Made by a program: the position numbers and the translations under genes
Notes under the pieces: model-generated
What the model saw: only the letters and a program-made list of their open reading frames with translations
Databases searched by the model: none
Told to the model about the DNA's origin: nothing
Origin: Clostridiales bacterium
Lineage (GTDB): Bacteria > Bacillota > Clostridia > Christensenellales > Aristaeellaceae
NCBI GenBank assembly: GCA_012520375.1
Contig: JAAYOH010000096.1
Location: 1-41,798, forward strand
Reading direction: 5' to 3'
DNA length: 41,798 nucleotides
In this document: one piece after another, positions 30,988-38,302 of the stretch
Position numbering within the stretch: the first letter of the stretch is position 1
How the letters are laid out: each line of letters starts with the position of its first letter

Positions 30988-31610
30988 ATGTATTTTGATG
31001 ATCTTGAACTCGGCATGGCGATAGACATCGCTCCTTCGCTCTTGTTGTCAGAATAGTCCTGTGCTGCGGGGTCGGGCGAATTGTACACGCCGCCGGACAC
31101 GAGGGAGTTGCCGCCCAGGAAACCCGTTTTCTCAATCAGAATTACGCTGGCGCCTTTATCAAATGCAGCGGCTGCTGCTGACATGCCGGCGCCGCCCCCG
31201 CCGATGATGACGACATCGGCTGTCAATTCCTGATCCTCCACAGGCTCCTGTTCCGGCATGGCGGTAAATTTTGCCACATCGGCACCCGCATCCTTCAGCA
31301 TGTCTTCCACAGTGCGCAGAATAATGTTGCTGGTGATCGTTGCGCCGGTGACGACATCGACCTTCAAGGTCTGTTGAGCCACTACGCGCTCCGGGATCAC
31401 TTCAGCTGCGAAAGTGCCGATTCCCGGCGTCTCCACATTGTCGGTCACCACAAGCGATTGGATGGCGTCGCCATCCATTGTAAGTTCGATGGTCATAGGG
31501 CCTTGCATGCCATTGACCGTCGTGGTATAGGTATCCTCTGCCCAGACTACAGCAAAACTGAGCGTCAGGATGATCGCCAGGATACATGCCGCTGCTCTCT
31601 TTGTTTTCAT
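30870..31610 (-). pseudogene. Truncated FMN-binding/FAD fumarate-reductase-type flavoprotein
   Basis: The frame has 246 codons from ATG 31610, preceded by AAGGAGGAG. It has a Sec signal (1-24, ending VVWAED). An FMN_bind domain (about 25-110) carries the covalent-FMN motif DVVTGATITS, where ApbE would attach FMN to Thr. A linker then leads to the FAD-binding start ADVVIIGGGGAGMSAAAAAF with GFLGGNSLVSGGVYNSPDP. Similarity ends near residue 189 (about 31043), and the last 57 codons look random. Full-length relatives (extracytoplasmic fumarate or urocanate reductases) have about 600 residues, so the FAD and substrate domains are mostly missing. Its promoter and ribosome site are intact. Confidence 0.82.
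30988..31040 (+). pseudogene. MaoC-like hydratase N-terminal scrap
   Basis: A GAGGTGA ribosome site precedes ATG 30988, and the frame reads MYFDDLELGMAIDIAP before losing similarity near 31036-31040 and stopping at 31054-31056. 'YFeDlevGm-f-i-P' is the standard opening of MaoC-like enoyl-CoA hydratase domains. Only about 16 residues remain. On the other strand, a flavoprotein loses its similarity at the same point. The identification is short but characteristic. Confidence 0.5.
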
Positions 31611-31612
31611 GG

Positions 31613-32019
31613 TTCTCCTCCTTATCCTGTTGTTACGATGTGGGAACGGGTGACGTCCGGTGAGCGTATCGGTCGTTCTGTTGTTATAAGTGCTGATTCG
31701 GTCGCTAAGGATGTGAAGAGGGCAGGCCAAAACAGAGTGTCTCTTTTGCATCACATCATGATTCTCCTCCTTATCCTGTTGTTGCGATGTGGGAAGAGGG
31801 ACGTCTCATGAGGGTATCTGTCGTTCTGTTGCCAAAGCACCGATTGAGTTGTTGAAGAAATGGAAAGGAAAGGCTATACAGAGCGTCTCTTTTGCACCAG
31901 CCAGATGTGGGAACGGAAATGTCTGATCAGAGTAACCATCGTTTTCTTGTTGAAGTGCTGACTCAGAGGTTGAAAACAGAAAAGGAAGGCTTAACAGAGC
32001 GCCTCTTACGCTTCACACC
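31613..32019. repeat. Three degenerate tandem repeats forming the flavoprotein leader
   Basis: Units begin at about 31613, 31762 and 31904. The first two share TTCTCCTCCTTATCCTGTTG and GATGTGGGAA exactly 149 bp apart; the third lacks the first 24 bp. Each unit also has a TCGTTCTGTTG-like block and ends in ACAGAGYGYCTCTT (31732-31745, 31878-31891, 31994-32007). That end box contains the inverted repeat AGAG-N3-CTCT. On the minus strand this forms a roughly 400-nt leader, with the Shine-Dalgarno block (AAGGAGGAGAA) present in both downstream copies. Confidence 0.8.
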
Positions 32020-32020
32020 A

Positions 32021-32050
32021 ATTATAATATTCTCTTCATTAAAATGTCAA
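32021..32050 (-). promoter_or_regulatory. Promoter of the repeat leader and flavoprotein remnant
   Basis: On the minus strand TTGACA (32045-32050), an 18-bp spacer and TATAAT (32021-32026) predict a start near 32014. This is the outer edge of the third repeat unit, so transcription would begin at its AGAG-N3-CTCT box. The stretch is AT-rich compared with its surroundings. Confidence 0.8.
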
Positions 32051-32416
32051 GCATTTATATGTAAATTGTTCTTTTTAGTTGAAGTTTCCGAAATTATTTA
32101 ATCTGGAGTTCTGCACTTGCCGAGTGTCGGGCGAGAAAGGAGGAGAAAAGAGAGAAGAGAAAGAGTTTTTGTTTGTTTCATCTCAGGAAATCCCGGGATC
32201 AAGCGTCCCAAAGCCCGGTGGCTGGCGCGATCAAGAGGCAGGCGCAGCACAGTTTCTGTGTTCCCGTGTTCTTCATGATGGAATGGCGCACCACTTATTT
32301 CTTTGCAACCGGCGTCAGACCCTCCTCCGCCCTTTGATACAGTGAACGCATCAACGCATGGGAACCAGGAAGGAAAAGAAATCTCTCGCCATCCTTTCGT
32401 TGAAGGTTCTCTAACG
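32051..32416. other. Intergenic stretch without recognised genes
   Basis: The left part is AT-rich and then purine-rich (GGAGAAAAGAGAGAAGAGAA near 32142). A plus-strand open frame (32079-32345) has no protein-like pattern. On the minus strand, 32300-32410 reads a protein-like tail (RKDGERFLFLPGSHALMRSL) that I cannot place. I see no RNA gene or mobile element here. Confidence 0.4.
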
Positions 32417-32451
32417 CCAAGCGGACCGCCACGTTCAGCCGGTCCGCTTGG
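32417..32451 (-). terminator. Strong hairpin, probable terminator of the polA-heparinase transcript
   Basis: CCAAGCGGACCG (32417-32428) and CGGTCCGCTTGG (32440-32451) form a perfect 12-bp stem with an 11-nt loop. It begins 18 bp beyond the stop of the heparinase-like gene on the leftward transcript. No strong T-run follows in that direction, so factor-assisted or processing roles are also possible. Confidence 0.72.
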
Positions 32452-32469
32452 GGCAATACGATCGGTGTT

Positions 32470-34173
32470 TTAAGGGGCGGCGGAAAAGAACACGGTGTAA
32501 TGGCCGTTTTGAACGGGTTCCGGTGTGACCAGGGAGAGCTGCCACAGGGCTTCCCCATAGGATGCCCGCAGGGGGGCGGGGACCGGGATGGGCTGGGCAT
32601 GGGGCACCAGGGAAGGATCGAAATCCAGGGTGAGCCGGTCCCCCATCCGGACCTGGTTCCCGGAGATCCGGGGCTGCCGTGACAGGATCAGCCGGAAGGT
32701 GACCAGCCCGGGCTTTTCCAGGTCGAACACGTCCATCAGGCGGATGCCCCCTTCGAAGGGAGCCATCATCCAGGTGCGCTGCCAATTGGACAGGCCGGCT
32801 TCTTTGGGATAGGCCCGGGAGATGTTCATGCAAAGCATCTGCCAGCCCGGACCGGCCTGGCGCTCGGCCTCGCTGCCGCCCCGGCCCGGCAACTGGACGT
32901 AGCCGTTCACCGTGGGCACCGAGTGGGCGCCCCGGAAGGGGAGCAGCACGGGCACTCCCTTGTGGAAGAGGGCCAGGTCCCCGGCGGGGTCACCGCCCCC
33001 GGCGGGCCCCGTCATACCCGCGAAAAAATCTTCCATGCCGCCGGTCAGGAGGCAGGAATCCGGAAGCAGGGTCCCGGAGAGGGCGGGGGCCCGGGCCACA
33101 TGGCCCAGCAGGGCGCTCCGGCCCAGGGTGCAGGCCACCTGCTGGAGCAGGGGCGCATCGGGGAGCCCTTCTTGGGGGGCGGTGCGCTGCAGCCAGGCCG
33201 CCAGGCCGCACAGGGCGTTGATCCGTGCGCCTTCCCCCAGCCGGAACAGCAGGTCGGGGGAGAGGGAAGGGCGCATGCTCTCCCCGCCGGGATTGAAGAA
33301 CCAGCCCCTTCCCGCCCAGTACTTTAGAAAACTGCCGGCAATGTCCTGGAAGAAGGGCTGGTCCCGCAGTTCCACTTCGCCGCCGCTGGCCGCGCTGAGC
33401 AGGGCAAAACAGTCGTTCAGGGCACACACGGTCTCAAGGTGCCGATCCAGGCCCCGGGCGAACCCCCCGTCCCCGGGGCAGCTTTGGACATAGCTGTCCA
33501 GCAGCCGAAGGATCCAGCGCAGGGAGAGCCAGCGCCGGCGGTCGTCGTGTTCGCAGCACAGAACCGTGGTGAGCAGGGCCGCCGCCGCACGGGGCGCTTC
33601 TTCCCGTTCAAACTGCCATACCCCCGGCTGCTGCTGGATCATGGGGGTGATGAGCCGGACATCCAGGGTGTGGTACACCAGGGCGGAGATCCTGTGGGAG
33701 AGCCCGTCCAGGCTGCGCCCCAGCAGCGCCAGGGCAGCCGACAGCTCCGCGCCGGTCTCACAGGCTGCCAGGTCGATGGTGCCGTGGGTGGCGTCGGGGA
33801 AATCGGGAAGGGCCTGGGTCATGGCCCAGTCGCTTTGCTCGCACAGGGCGTACAGGGCATCTGCCACCGCTTCCAGGCAGCGGACGCTTCCCGTGACGCA
33901 GGCGCCCAGCACCAGGGCCCGGAGCCGGCGCAGCGCCTCATTCCGGGTTTCGAGCCACAGCGGATCCCCCTTTTCCAGGTGCCGTTTGAAGGCGCTGGCG
34001 GGGGCGATGGGCAGAGGCTGGACCAGGGCTGCTTCCGCCCCGGCGGCGAGCCGGTCCCGGAGGCCGGGCTCCACCCTGTCCCACAGGGAGCGCTCTTCGG
34101 CGCCGGGAAGCATGGGCAGGGGCTCGAAGGGGCGCAGGCTCAGCAAGAGCACATCCTGTCGCAGAGAAAACAT
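32470..34173 (-). CDS. Heparinase II/III-like polysaccharide lyase-fold protein
   Basis: A 567-residue protein. The N-terminal part (to about 320) is helical, as expected of an alpha/alpha toroid. From about 330 on there is a beta-rich region with the family's characteristic stretch FRGAHSVPTVNGYVQLPGRG, related to the 'HNvPlInG-Q' motif of heparinase II/III lyases, where the His and neighbouring Tyr are catalytic. A long C-terminal beta-sandwich ends the protein. No signal peptide is visible, suggesting action on imported oligosaccharides. ATG 34173 follows an AAGGAAAGG site; the open frame upstream is antisense noise. It lies 20 bp after the Gfo/Idh gene. Confidence 0.72.
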   Translation of the reverse strand: MFSLRQDVLLLSLRPFEPLPMLPGAEERSLWDRVEPGLRDRLAAGAEAALVQPLPIAPASAFKRHLEKGDPLWLETRNEALRRLRALVLGACVTGSVRCLEAVADALYALCEQSDWAMTQALPDFPDATHGTIDLAACETGAELSAALALLGRSLDGLSHRISALVYHTLDVRLITPMIQQQPGVWQFEREEAPRAAAALLTTVLCCEHDDRRRWLSLRWILRLLDSYVQSCPGDGGFARGLDRHLETVCALNDCFALLSAASGGEVELRDQPFFQDIAGSFLKYWAGRGWFFNPGGESMRPSLSPDLLFRLGEGARINALCGLAAWLQRTAPQEGLPDAPLLQQVACTLGRSALLGHVARAPALSGTLLPDSCLLTGGMEDFFAGMTGPAGGGDPAGDLALFHKGVPVLLPFRGAHSVPTVNGYVQLPGRGGSEAERQAGPGWQMLCMNISRAYPKEAGLSNWQRTWMMAPFEGGIRLMDVFDLEKPGLVTFRLILSRQPRISGNQVRMGDRLTLDFDPSLVPHAQPIPVPAPLRASYGEALWQLSLVTPEPVQNGHYTVFFSAAP

Positions 34174-34193
34174 GTTGTATCCTTTCCTTGCTT

Positions 34194-35321
34194 TTAGTCC
34201 GGGAGGCTGATCCAGCGCCCTTCCGCCCGGGAGCGCCGCATGGCGTCCATCAGGCGCTGCAGCGCCAGGGCCTCCTCGATATCGGGGCTCACCGGCCCGC
34301 CGCAGGCTACGGCGTTCAGGAAACTGTAATAACAGTGCATGTGGGAGCGATCCCAGCCGATGGTATTCTTGACGGGCAGGAAGATGCCGCCGGGCTTTTC
34401 GAAACGGGCGCCGCAGGAGATCTTCCGAAAACCCTTTTCCCCTCCCAGGGGCTCTTCGGGCAGGGTGTTGTCGTAGAAGTGCAGATAATCCGCCTCCATC
34501 AGGTTCCAGCGCAGGGCACCCTTGGCGCCGTAAATGGAGAAGAGCAATTCGTCGTCTGTGCCGGTGGCGATCTTGCTGGCTTCCAGGGTGCCCAGGGCGC
34601 CGCACTTCAGCCGCATCAGCGCCACCACCTGGTCCTCGCCCACGTCGTCGGAGAGGGTCCCGTCCTTCAGGGGCCGCTCATCGTACAGGAGGCGGGTATC
34701 GCACAATACCCGGTCCGCCGGGCCGCACAGCCACAGGGCCAGGTCGGCGGCATGGGACATCAGGTCCAACAGTACGCCCCCTTCCCGGCTCATCTTCCAG
34801 CCCAGGGTTTTGGCGGGATCGATGGAGCCGGAGTGCAGGTAATCGAAGCGGAAGGACAGGATCTGCCCGATGCGCCCCGCCTGGATCAACTCCCGGGCCC
34901 GCATGGTGGAGGGCAGAAAGCGGTTGTTGTGCACTACCTGAAGGGACAGACCGCTGTCGTGAACCGCCTGCCGGATCTCCAGGGCTTCCGCCTCGTCCAT
35001 GGCCAGGGGCTTGTCTACATACACATGCTTGCCCGCCTGCAGCGCCTGCACCGCCATGTCCCGGTGCAGGCCGTTGGGGGTGCAAATGGAGACCACCTGG
35101 ATGTCCTCCATGGCCAGCAGTTCGGAATAATTGGTGGTACAGCGCTCGAAGCCTCCGTCCCGCATGGCCTGCCGGGCGGCCTCTTCCCGCCGGGTACACA
35201 CACATTTGAGCACGGGGCGAAAGGGCGCCTTCTCGTAGAACAGACCGAGTTCCCGCAGGACGTGGGTATGGGTGCGACCCATAAAGCCCCAGCCTACAAC
35301 GCCGATGCCGATTTCCTGCAT
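34194..35321 (-). CDS. Gfo/Idh/MocA-family oxidoreductase
   Basis: A 375-residue NAD(P)-dependent dehydrogenase. The Rossmann start is IGIGVVGWGFMGRTHTHVL. VVSICTPNGLHRDMAVQALQ and GKHVYVDKPLAMDEAEAL follow, the latter with the catalytic 'EKP'-type Lys (here DKP). A C-terminal domain with GGVLLDLMSHAADLALWL carries the conserved His. Such enzymes oxidise sugars, inositols or sugar acids. Placement next to a lyase-fold protein suggests processing of unsaturated or modified oligosaccharide products. ATG 35321 has a GAGGAGGG site and follows the binding lipoprotein by 20 bp. Confidence 0.9.
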   Translation of the reverse strand: MQEIGIGVVGWGFMGRTHTHVLRELGLFYEKAPFRPVLKCVCTRREEAARQAMRDGGFERCTTNYSELLAMEDIQVVSICTPNGLHRDMAVQALQAGKHVYVDKPLAMDEAEALEIRQAVHDSGLSLQVVHNNRFLPSTMRARELIQAGRIGQILSFRFDYLHSGSIDPAKTLGWKMSREGGVLLDLMSHAADLALWLCGPADRVLCDTRLLYDERPLKDGTLSDDVGEDQVVALMRLKCGALGTLEASKIATGTDDELLFSIYGAKGALRWNLMEADYLHFYDNTLPEEPLGGEKGFRKISCGARFEKPGGIFLPVKNTIGWDRSHMHCYYSFLNAVACGGPVSPDIEEALALQRLMDAMRRSRAEGRWISLPD

Positions 35322-35341
35322 GATGGTCCCTCCTCAATCGT

Positions 35342-37078
35342 TTAATTTGCCGGGATCGCGACGGGCAGCCCCCGCAGCGCGTCGTACTGCCAGGTGCCGG
35401 TCAACCCTCCCAAGGACTGACGGGAGGTCAGAACCCCGGCGCGGAAGAACAGGCCCAGGATGGGCAGGTCCTCCACCACCAGCATTTGCACCTTGCTCAT
35501 GGCGGCAATCAATTCGCTGCGGGACTCCGCATAGTAGGCGGCGTGCAGCGCACTGTCCATGGCGTCGGAGCGGTACCCCGAATAATTGGCCGAACCCGTG
35601 CCCGCCAGCAGGAAGGCCAGGTTGGGCACGATGGCGGTCTCAAAGCCGCACAGCACCAGATCAAAGTCTCCCTCTTTCAGGCGTTTTTTCACCCGTTCGG
35701 AAGAGTTTATCTCTACCGTCACCTCAAAGCCCACCAGGCGCAGCTGCCGGGCGATCATCTCGGCTGCCTCGCTGCGGGTGGCGGTGGTGCCCCGGTCGTA
35801 GGTGGAGAGGCGCAGGGACAGAGAGCGCATGGATCCCGCGATCTCCTTTTCCAGGATGCCGTTCTGGTCCTGATCGCTCCAGCCCGCGTCCTGCAGGATC
35901 TGCAGGGCCCGCTCGGGGCTGTAGTGGTATCGGGTGGCCTTGGCATCGTACAGGTAACTGCCCGGGATCACGGGCACCTCGCTCTCCTGGGCCAGCCCCG
36001 CATAGGCGGTATTGCCCAGGGTGGTGCGGTCTACGGCGTACATCAGGGCCTGGCGCACGTTCAGGTCGGACAGCAGGGCGCCGTGCAGATTGGGCACCAG
36101 GCACTCATAGGTCTGGGTGGAATAGTTCAGGGTTATCCGGTCGCTCAGGTTTTTGCTGAGGGAGGCGGTGGGATAATCGGTGGCGAGGGCGTCGATCTCG
36201 TCCAGCTCCAAACCGATCAGCGCGGAGCGGGTGTTCTTGTAGAACAATACCACCACGCTATTGATGTTGCCCGAAGCCCGGCGCCACCACAGGGGATTGT
36301 TTTCCAGGCGCAGGCTGGTGGATTCGTCGTATTGGATGATCCAATAGGGCCCCGTGCCCATGGGCATGTCCAACCCCATGCAGGCGCTGTTCACCGTATC
36401 GCTCTGGACGATGGGAAATGTCATGGCATACAGCAGGATCTGGCCCCGGGACTTGGCGGTCACCCGCAGGGTCAGGTCGTCCACGGCTTCCATACCCTCG
36501 ATGAGGTCCACCATTTCGTACCAGCAGGTGCCGGGGCTGTTCCGGATGGTCTCGTAGCTGGCGATCACGTCCAGGGCGGAGAGGGACTTGCCGTTGTGGA
36601 AGAGCACGCCGCTGCGCAGGGAGAAGGTCCACACCTTGCCCTCCACCGACCAGGTGTCCGCTAGCTGTGCCACGGGCTCCAGGTTGGCGTCCAGTTCCAC
36701 CAGGCTCTCGAACATCAGCCGGTTTACCGAGTACATGTCCTTGTAGACGGTGCGCAGGGGATGGATGTCCACGCCCGGGTCCACCACCACGCCGTAGGTG
36801 AAATCGCCCCGGCTCATGTCCACCACAGGGGGGGCCTCGATGACCACGCCGGCCTCATTTTCCCTTCGGGCCTGGGCCCAGTCGGTGACGTCGGCGGGGG
36901 CGGGGATGACGGCTTCGCCGGAATAGGCGGGTGCGCTGTCGGGGGCGTAGTACTCCGCGCCGGTGTACAGAGCGGGGTCGATCTCCTGCACCGTGATGGT
37001 GGTGCCGCCCTGCCGGGCACACCCACCCAGCAGCAGGCACAGCGCCAGCAGGATGGCCGTCAACCCGGTCTTTTTCAT
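35342..37078 (-). CDS. ABC substrate-binding lipoprotein, family 5 (oligopeptide/nickel/sugar type)
   Basis: A 578-residue SBP_bac_5 lipoprotein. The signal peptide ends in the lipobox LLGGC (Cys about 19). After a roughly 70-residue low-complexity spacer, the family core follows: LMFESLVELDANLEPVAQLA, TFSLRSGVLFHNGKSLSALD, MGTGPYWIIQYDES, LNVRQALMYAVDRTTL and a late FDLVLCGFETAIVPN. Members bind peptides, nickel-chelates or oligosaccharides. No permease or ATPase genes are adjacent, so its partner transporter lies elsewhere or it acts as a receptor. ATG 37078 overlaps the previous stop (ATGA) with GAGGAG upstream. Confidence 0.88.
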   Translation of the reverse strand: MKKTGLTAILLALCLLLGGCARQGGTTITVQEIDPALYTGAEYYAPDSAPAYSGEAVIPAPADVTDWAQARRENEAGVVIEAPPVVDMSRGDFTYGVVVDPGVDIHPLRTVYKDMYSVNRLMFESLVELDANLEPVAQLADTWSVEGKVWTFSLRSGVLFHNGKSLSALDVIASYETIRNSPGTCWYEMVDLIEGMEAVDDLTLRVTAKSRGQILLYAMTFPIVQSDTVNSACMGLDMPMGTGPYWIIQYDESTSLRLENNPLWWRRASGNINSVVVLFYKNTRSALIGLELDEIDALATDYPTASLSKNLSDRITLNYSTQTYECLVPNLHGALLSDLNVRQALMYAVDRTTLGNTAYAGLAQESEVPVIPGSYLYDAKATRYHYSPERALQILQDAGWSDQDQNGILEKEIAGSMRSLSLRLSTYDRGTTATRSEAAEMIARQLRLVGFEVTVEINSSERVKKRLKEGDFDLVLCGFETAIVPNLAFLLAGTGSANYSGYRSDAMDSALHAAYYAESRSELIAAMSKVQMLVVEDLPILGLFFRAGVLTSRQSLGGLTGTWQYDALRGLPVAIPAN

Positions 37079-37683
37079 GCTTTCATGATCTCCTCGTACA
37101 CTGTGATCATTTTCTCCACCTTCTCCACATAGTCGGCGGTGACCTGGGAGGGGATGGCGCTGAGGGTGACGCCGTCGGTGGAACAGGCGGGGTCCTGCAG
37201 CCACTGCCGCACCCGGCCTTCCCCGGCGTGATAAGCCGCCGTGAGCTTCACCAGGTCGCAGTCGAAGTTGCCGCTGAGGTAATCCAGGTACCAGCAGCCG
37301 TACCGGATGTTGGTGTCGGGTTCGTACAGGCAGCCTTCGGCATAGGTTTCCTGCAGTTTGCCCGCGATCCAGCGCCCCGTTTCGGGCATGAGCTGCATCA
37401 GCCCCATGGCCCCCGCGGAGGACAGGGCGTCGGGGCGAAAGCTGCTTTCGCAGTAGATCACCGAGGCTACATGGGCGGGCTTGAGAAAATACTCCGCCGC
37501 ATAGCGGTCAATCATGTCCCGGTAGGCCAGGGGATAGAGGGGCTCGGGCGCTTTGGGGCCCGGAAGCAAAAGGATCAGGGCCAGGATCGAGAGGAGCAGC
37601 AGGGCGGCTCCCACAGCGAGAAAGACGGCTCTTTTCTTGCGCTTCCTGCGGTTTTGCCGGCGGCGCAGGGCAGTGTCAGGCAT
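37075..37683 (-). CDS. Membrane-anchored lytic transglycosylase (SLT domain)
   Basis: A 202-residue protein. It has a highly basic N-terminus, one membrane anchor (about 19-40, VFLAVGAALLLLSILALILL), then an SLT domain. The catalytic Glu lies in VIYCESSFRPDALSSAGAMG (the 'ESSF' motif), followed by LMQLMPETGRWIA and LTAAYHAGEGRVRQWL. It cleaves peptidoglycan with formation of 1,6-anhydro ends, a role in wall remodelling. GGAG precedes ATG 37683, which overlaps the coaE end by 8 bp. It overlaps the downstream lipoprotein gene by four bases. Confidence 0.9.
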   Translation of the reverse strand: MPDTALRRRQNRRKRKKRAVFLAVGAALLLLSILALILLLPGPKAPEPLYPLAYRDMIDRYAAEYFLKPAHVASVIYCESSFRPDALSSAGAMGLMQLMPETGRWIAGKLQETYAEGCLYEPDTNIRYGCWYLDYLSGNFDCDLVKLTAAYHAGEGRVRQWLQDPACSTDGVTLSAIPSQVTADYVEKVEKMITVYEEIMKA

Positions 37684-38302
37684 GTCCGATGCTCCTGATC
37701 AAGCCCTTGTACAGGCGCTCCAGGTCGGCGCTCAGGTAAGCGGGGCTCGTGTTGTTGTCGATCACCCGGTGAGCGCGGCGCTCTTTTTCCGCCAGGGGCA
37801 TCTGGCTGGCGATGCGGGTCATGGCCTGTTCCCGGGAGATCCCGTCCCGGGCCTGGATCCGCAGCAACTGCACGTCCTGGGGCAGGGTGACCACCCATAC
37901 CTGGTCGCACAGCACGTCCAGGCCGCACTCAAACAGCAGGGGCACATCCAGCACCAGCAACCGGGCGCCCGCCTTCTCGGCGGCTTCTATCCGGGCGATC
38001 AATTCACTTTGCACCGCGGGATGGATGATCTCTTCCAGGGCCCGGCGCTCTTTTGTATCCTGGAAGATGCGGGTTGCCAGGGCAGCCCGGTTCAAGCTGC
38101 CGTCGGAGCGAAAAACTTCCGGTCCGAAATGGGCGCGGATGGCAGGCAGGGAAGCGCCCCCGGGAGCCGTCAGTTCCCTTGATATGGCGTCCGCGTCCAG
38201 TACCGTGGCCCCCATGCCCGCAAGGAGGCCCGCCACGGTGGACTTTCCGCAGCCCATGCCTCCGGTCAGGCCCAGCCGGAACGCCTTATGCTTTGCACGC
38301 AT
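37676..38302 (-). CDS. coaE: Dephospho-CoA kinase
   Basis: A 208-residue kinase. The P-loop is LGLTGGMGCGKSTVAGLLAG, followed by VLDADAISRELTAPGG and the conserved IIHPAVQSELI segment. The CoA-binding lid stretch VLDVPLLFECGLDVLCDQVWVV is split here as 'DVPLLFE' and 'VLCDQVWVV'. It ends with RAHRVIDNNTS. It completes coenzyme A synthesis by phosphorylating dephospho-CoA. ATG 38302 has GGGAGGG six bases upstream and is preferred over the Met at 38323. It overlaps the polA 3' end by 17 bp, a common polA-coaE arrangement in Firmicutes. Confidence 0.94.
   Translation of the reverse strand: MRAKHKAFRLGLTGGMGCGKSTVAGLLAGMGATVLDADAISRELTAPGGASLPAIRAHFGPEVFRSDGSLNRAALATRIFQDTKERRALEEIIHPAVQSELIARIEAAEKAGARLLVLDVPLLFECGLDVLCDQVWVVTLPQDVQLLRIQARDGISREQAMTRIASQMPLAEKERRAHRVIDNNTSPAYLSADLERLYKGLIRSIGHA

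Noticed and set aside
31613-32019. CRISPR array
   Set aside because: Only three units, diverged, about 120-150 bp long with no short constant repeat and variable spacers, and no cas genes in the window.
32079-32345. 88-codon plus-strand open frame in the intergenic stretch
   Set aside because: Purine-run and cysteine-rich composition without protein-like periodicity, no ribosome site, no known family.
34174-34605. Upstream extension of the heparinase-like frame
   Set aside because: Arg/Pro/His-rich noise antiparallel to nothing meaningful and overlapping the Gfo/Idh gene. The Met at 34173 has a proper ribosome site.
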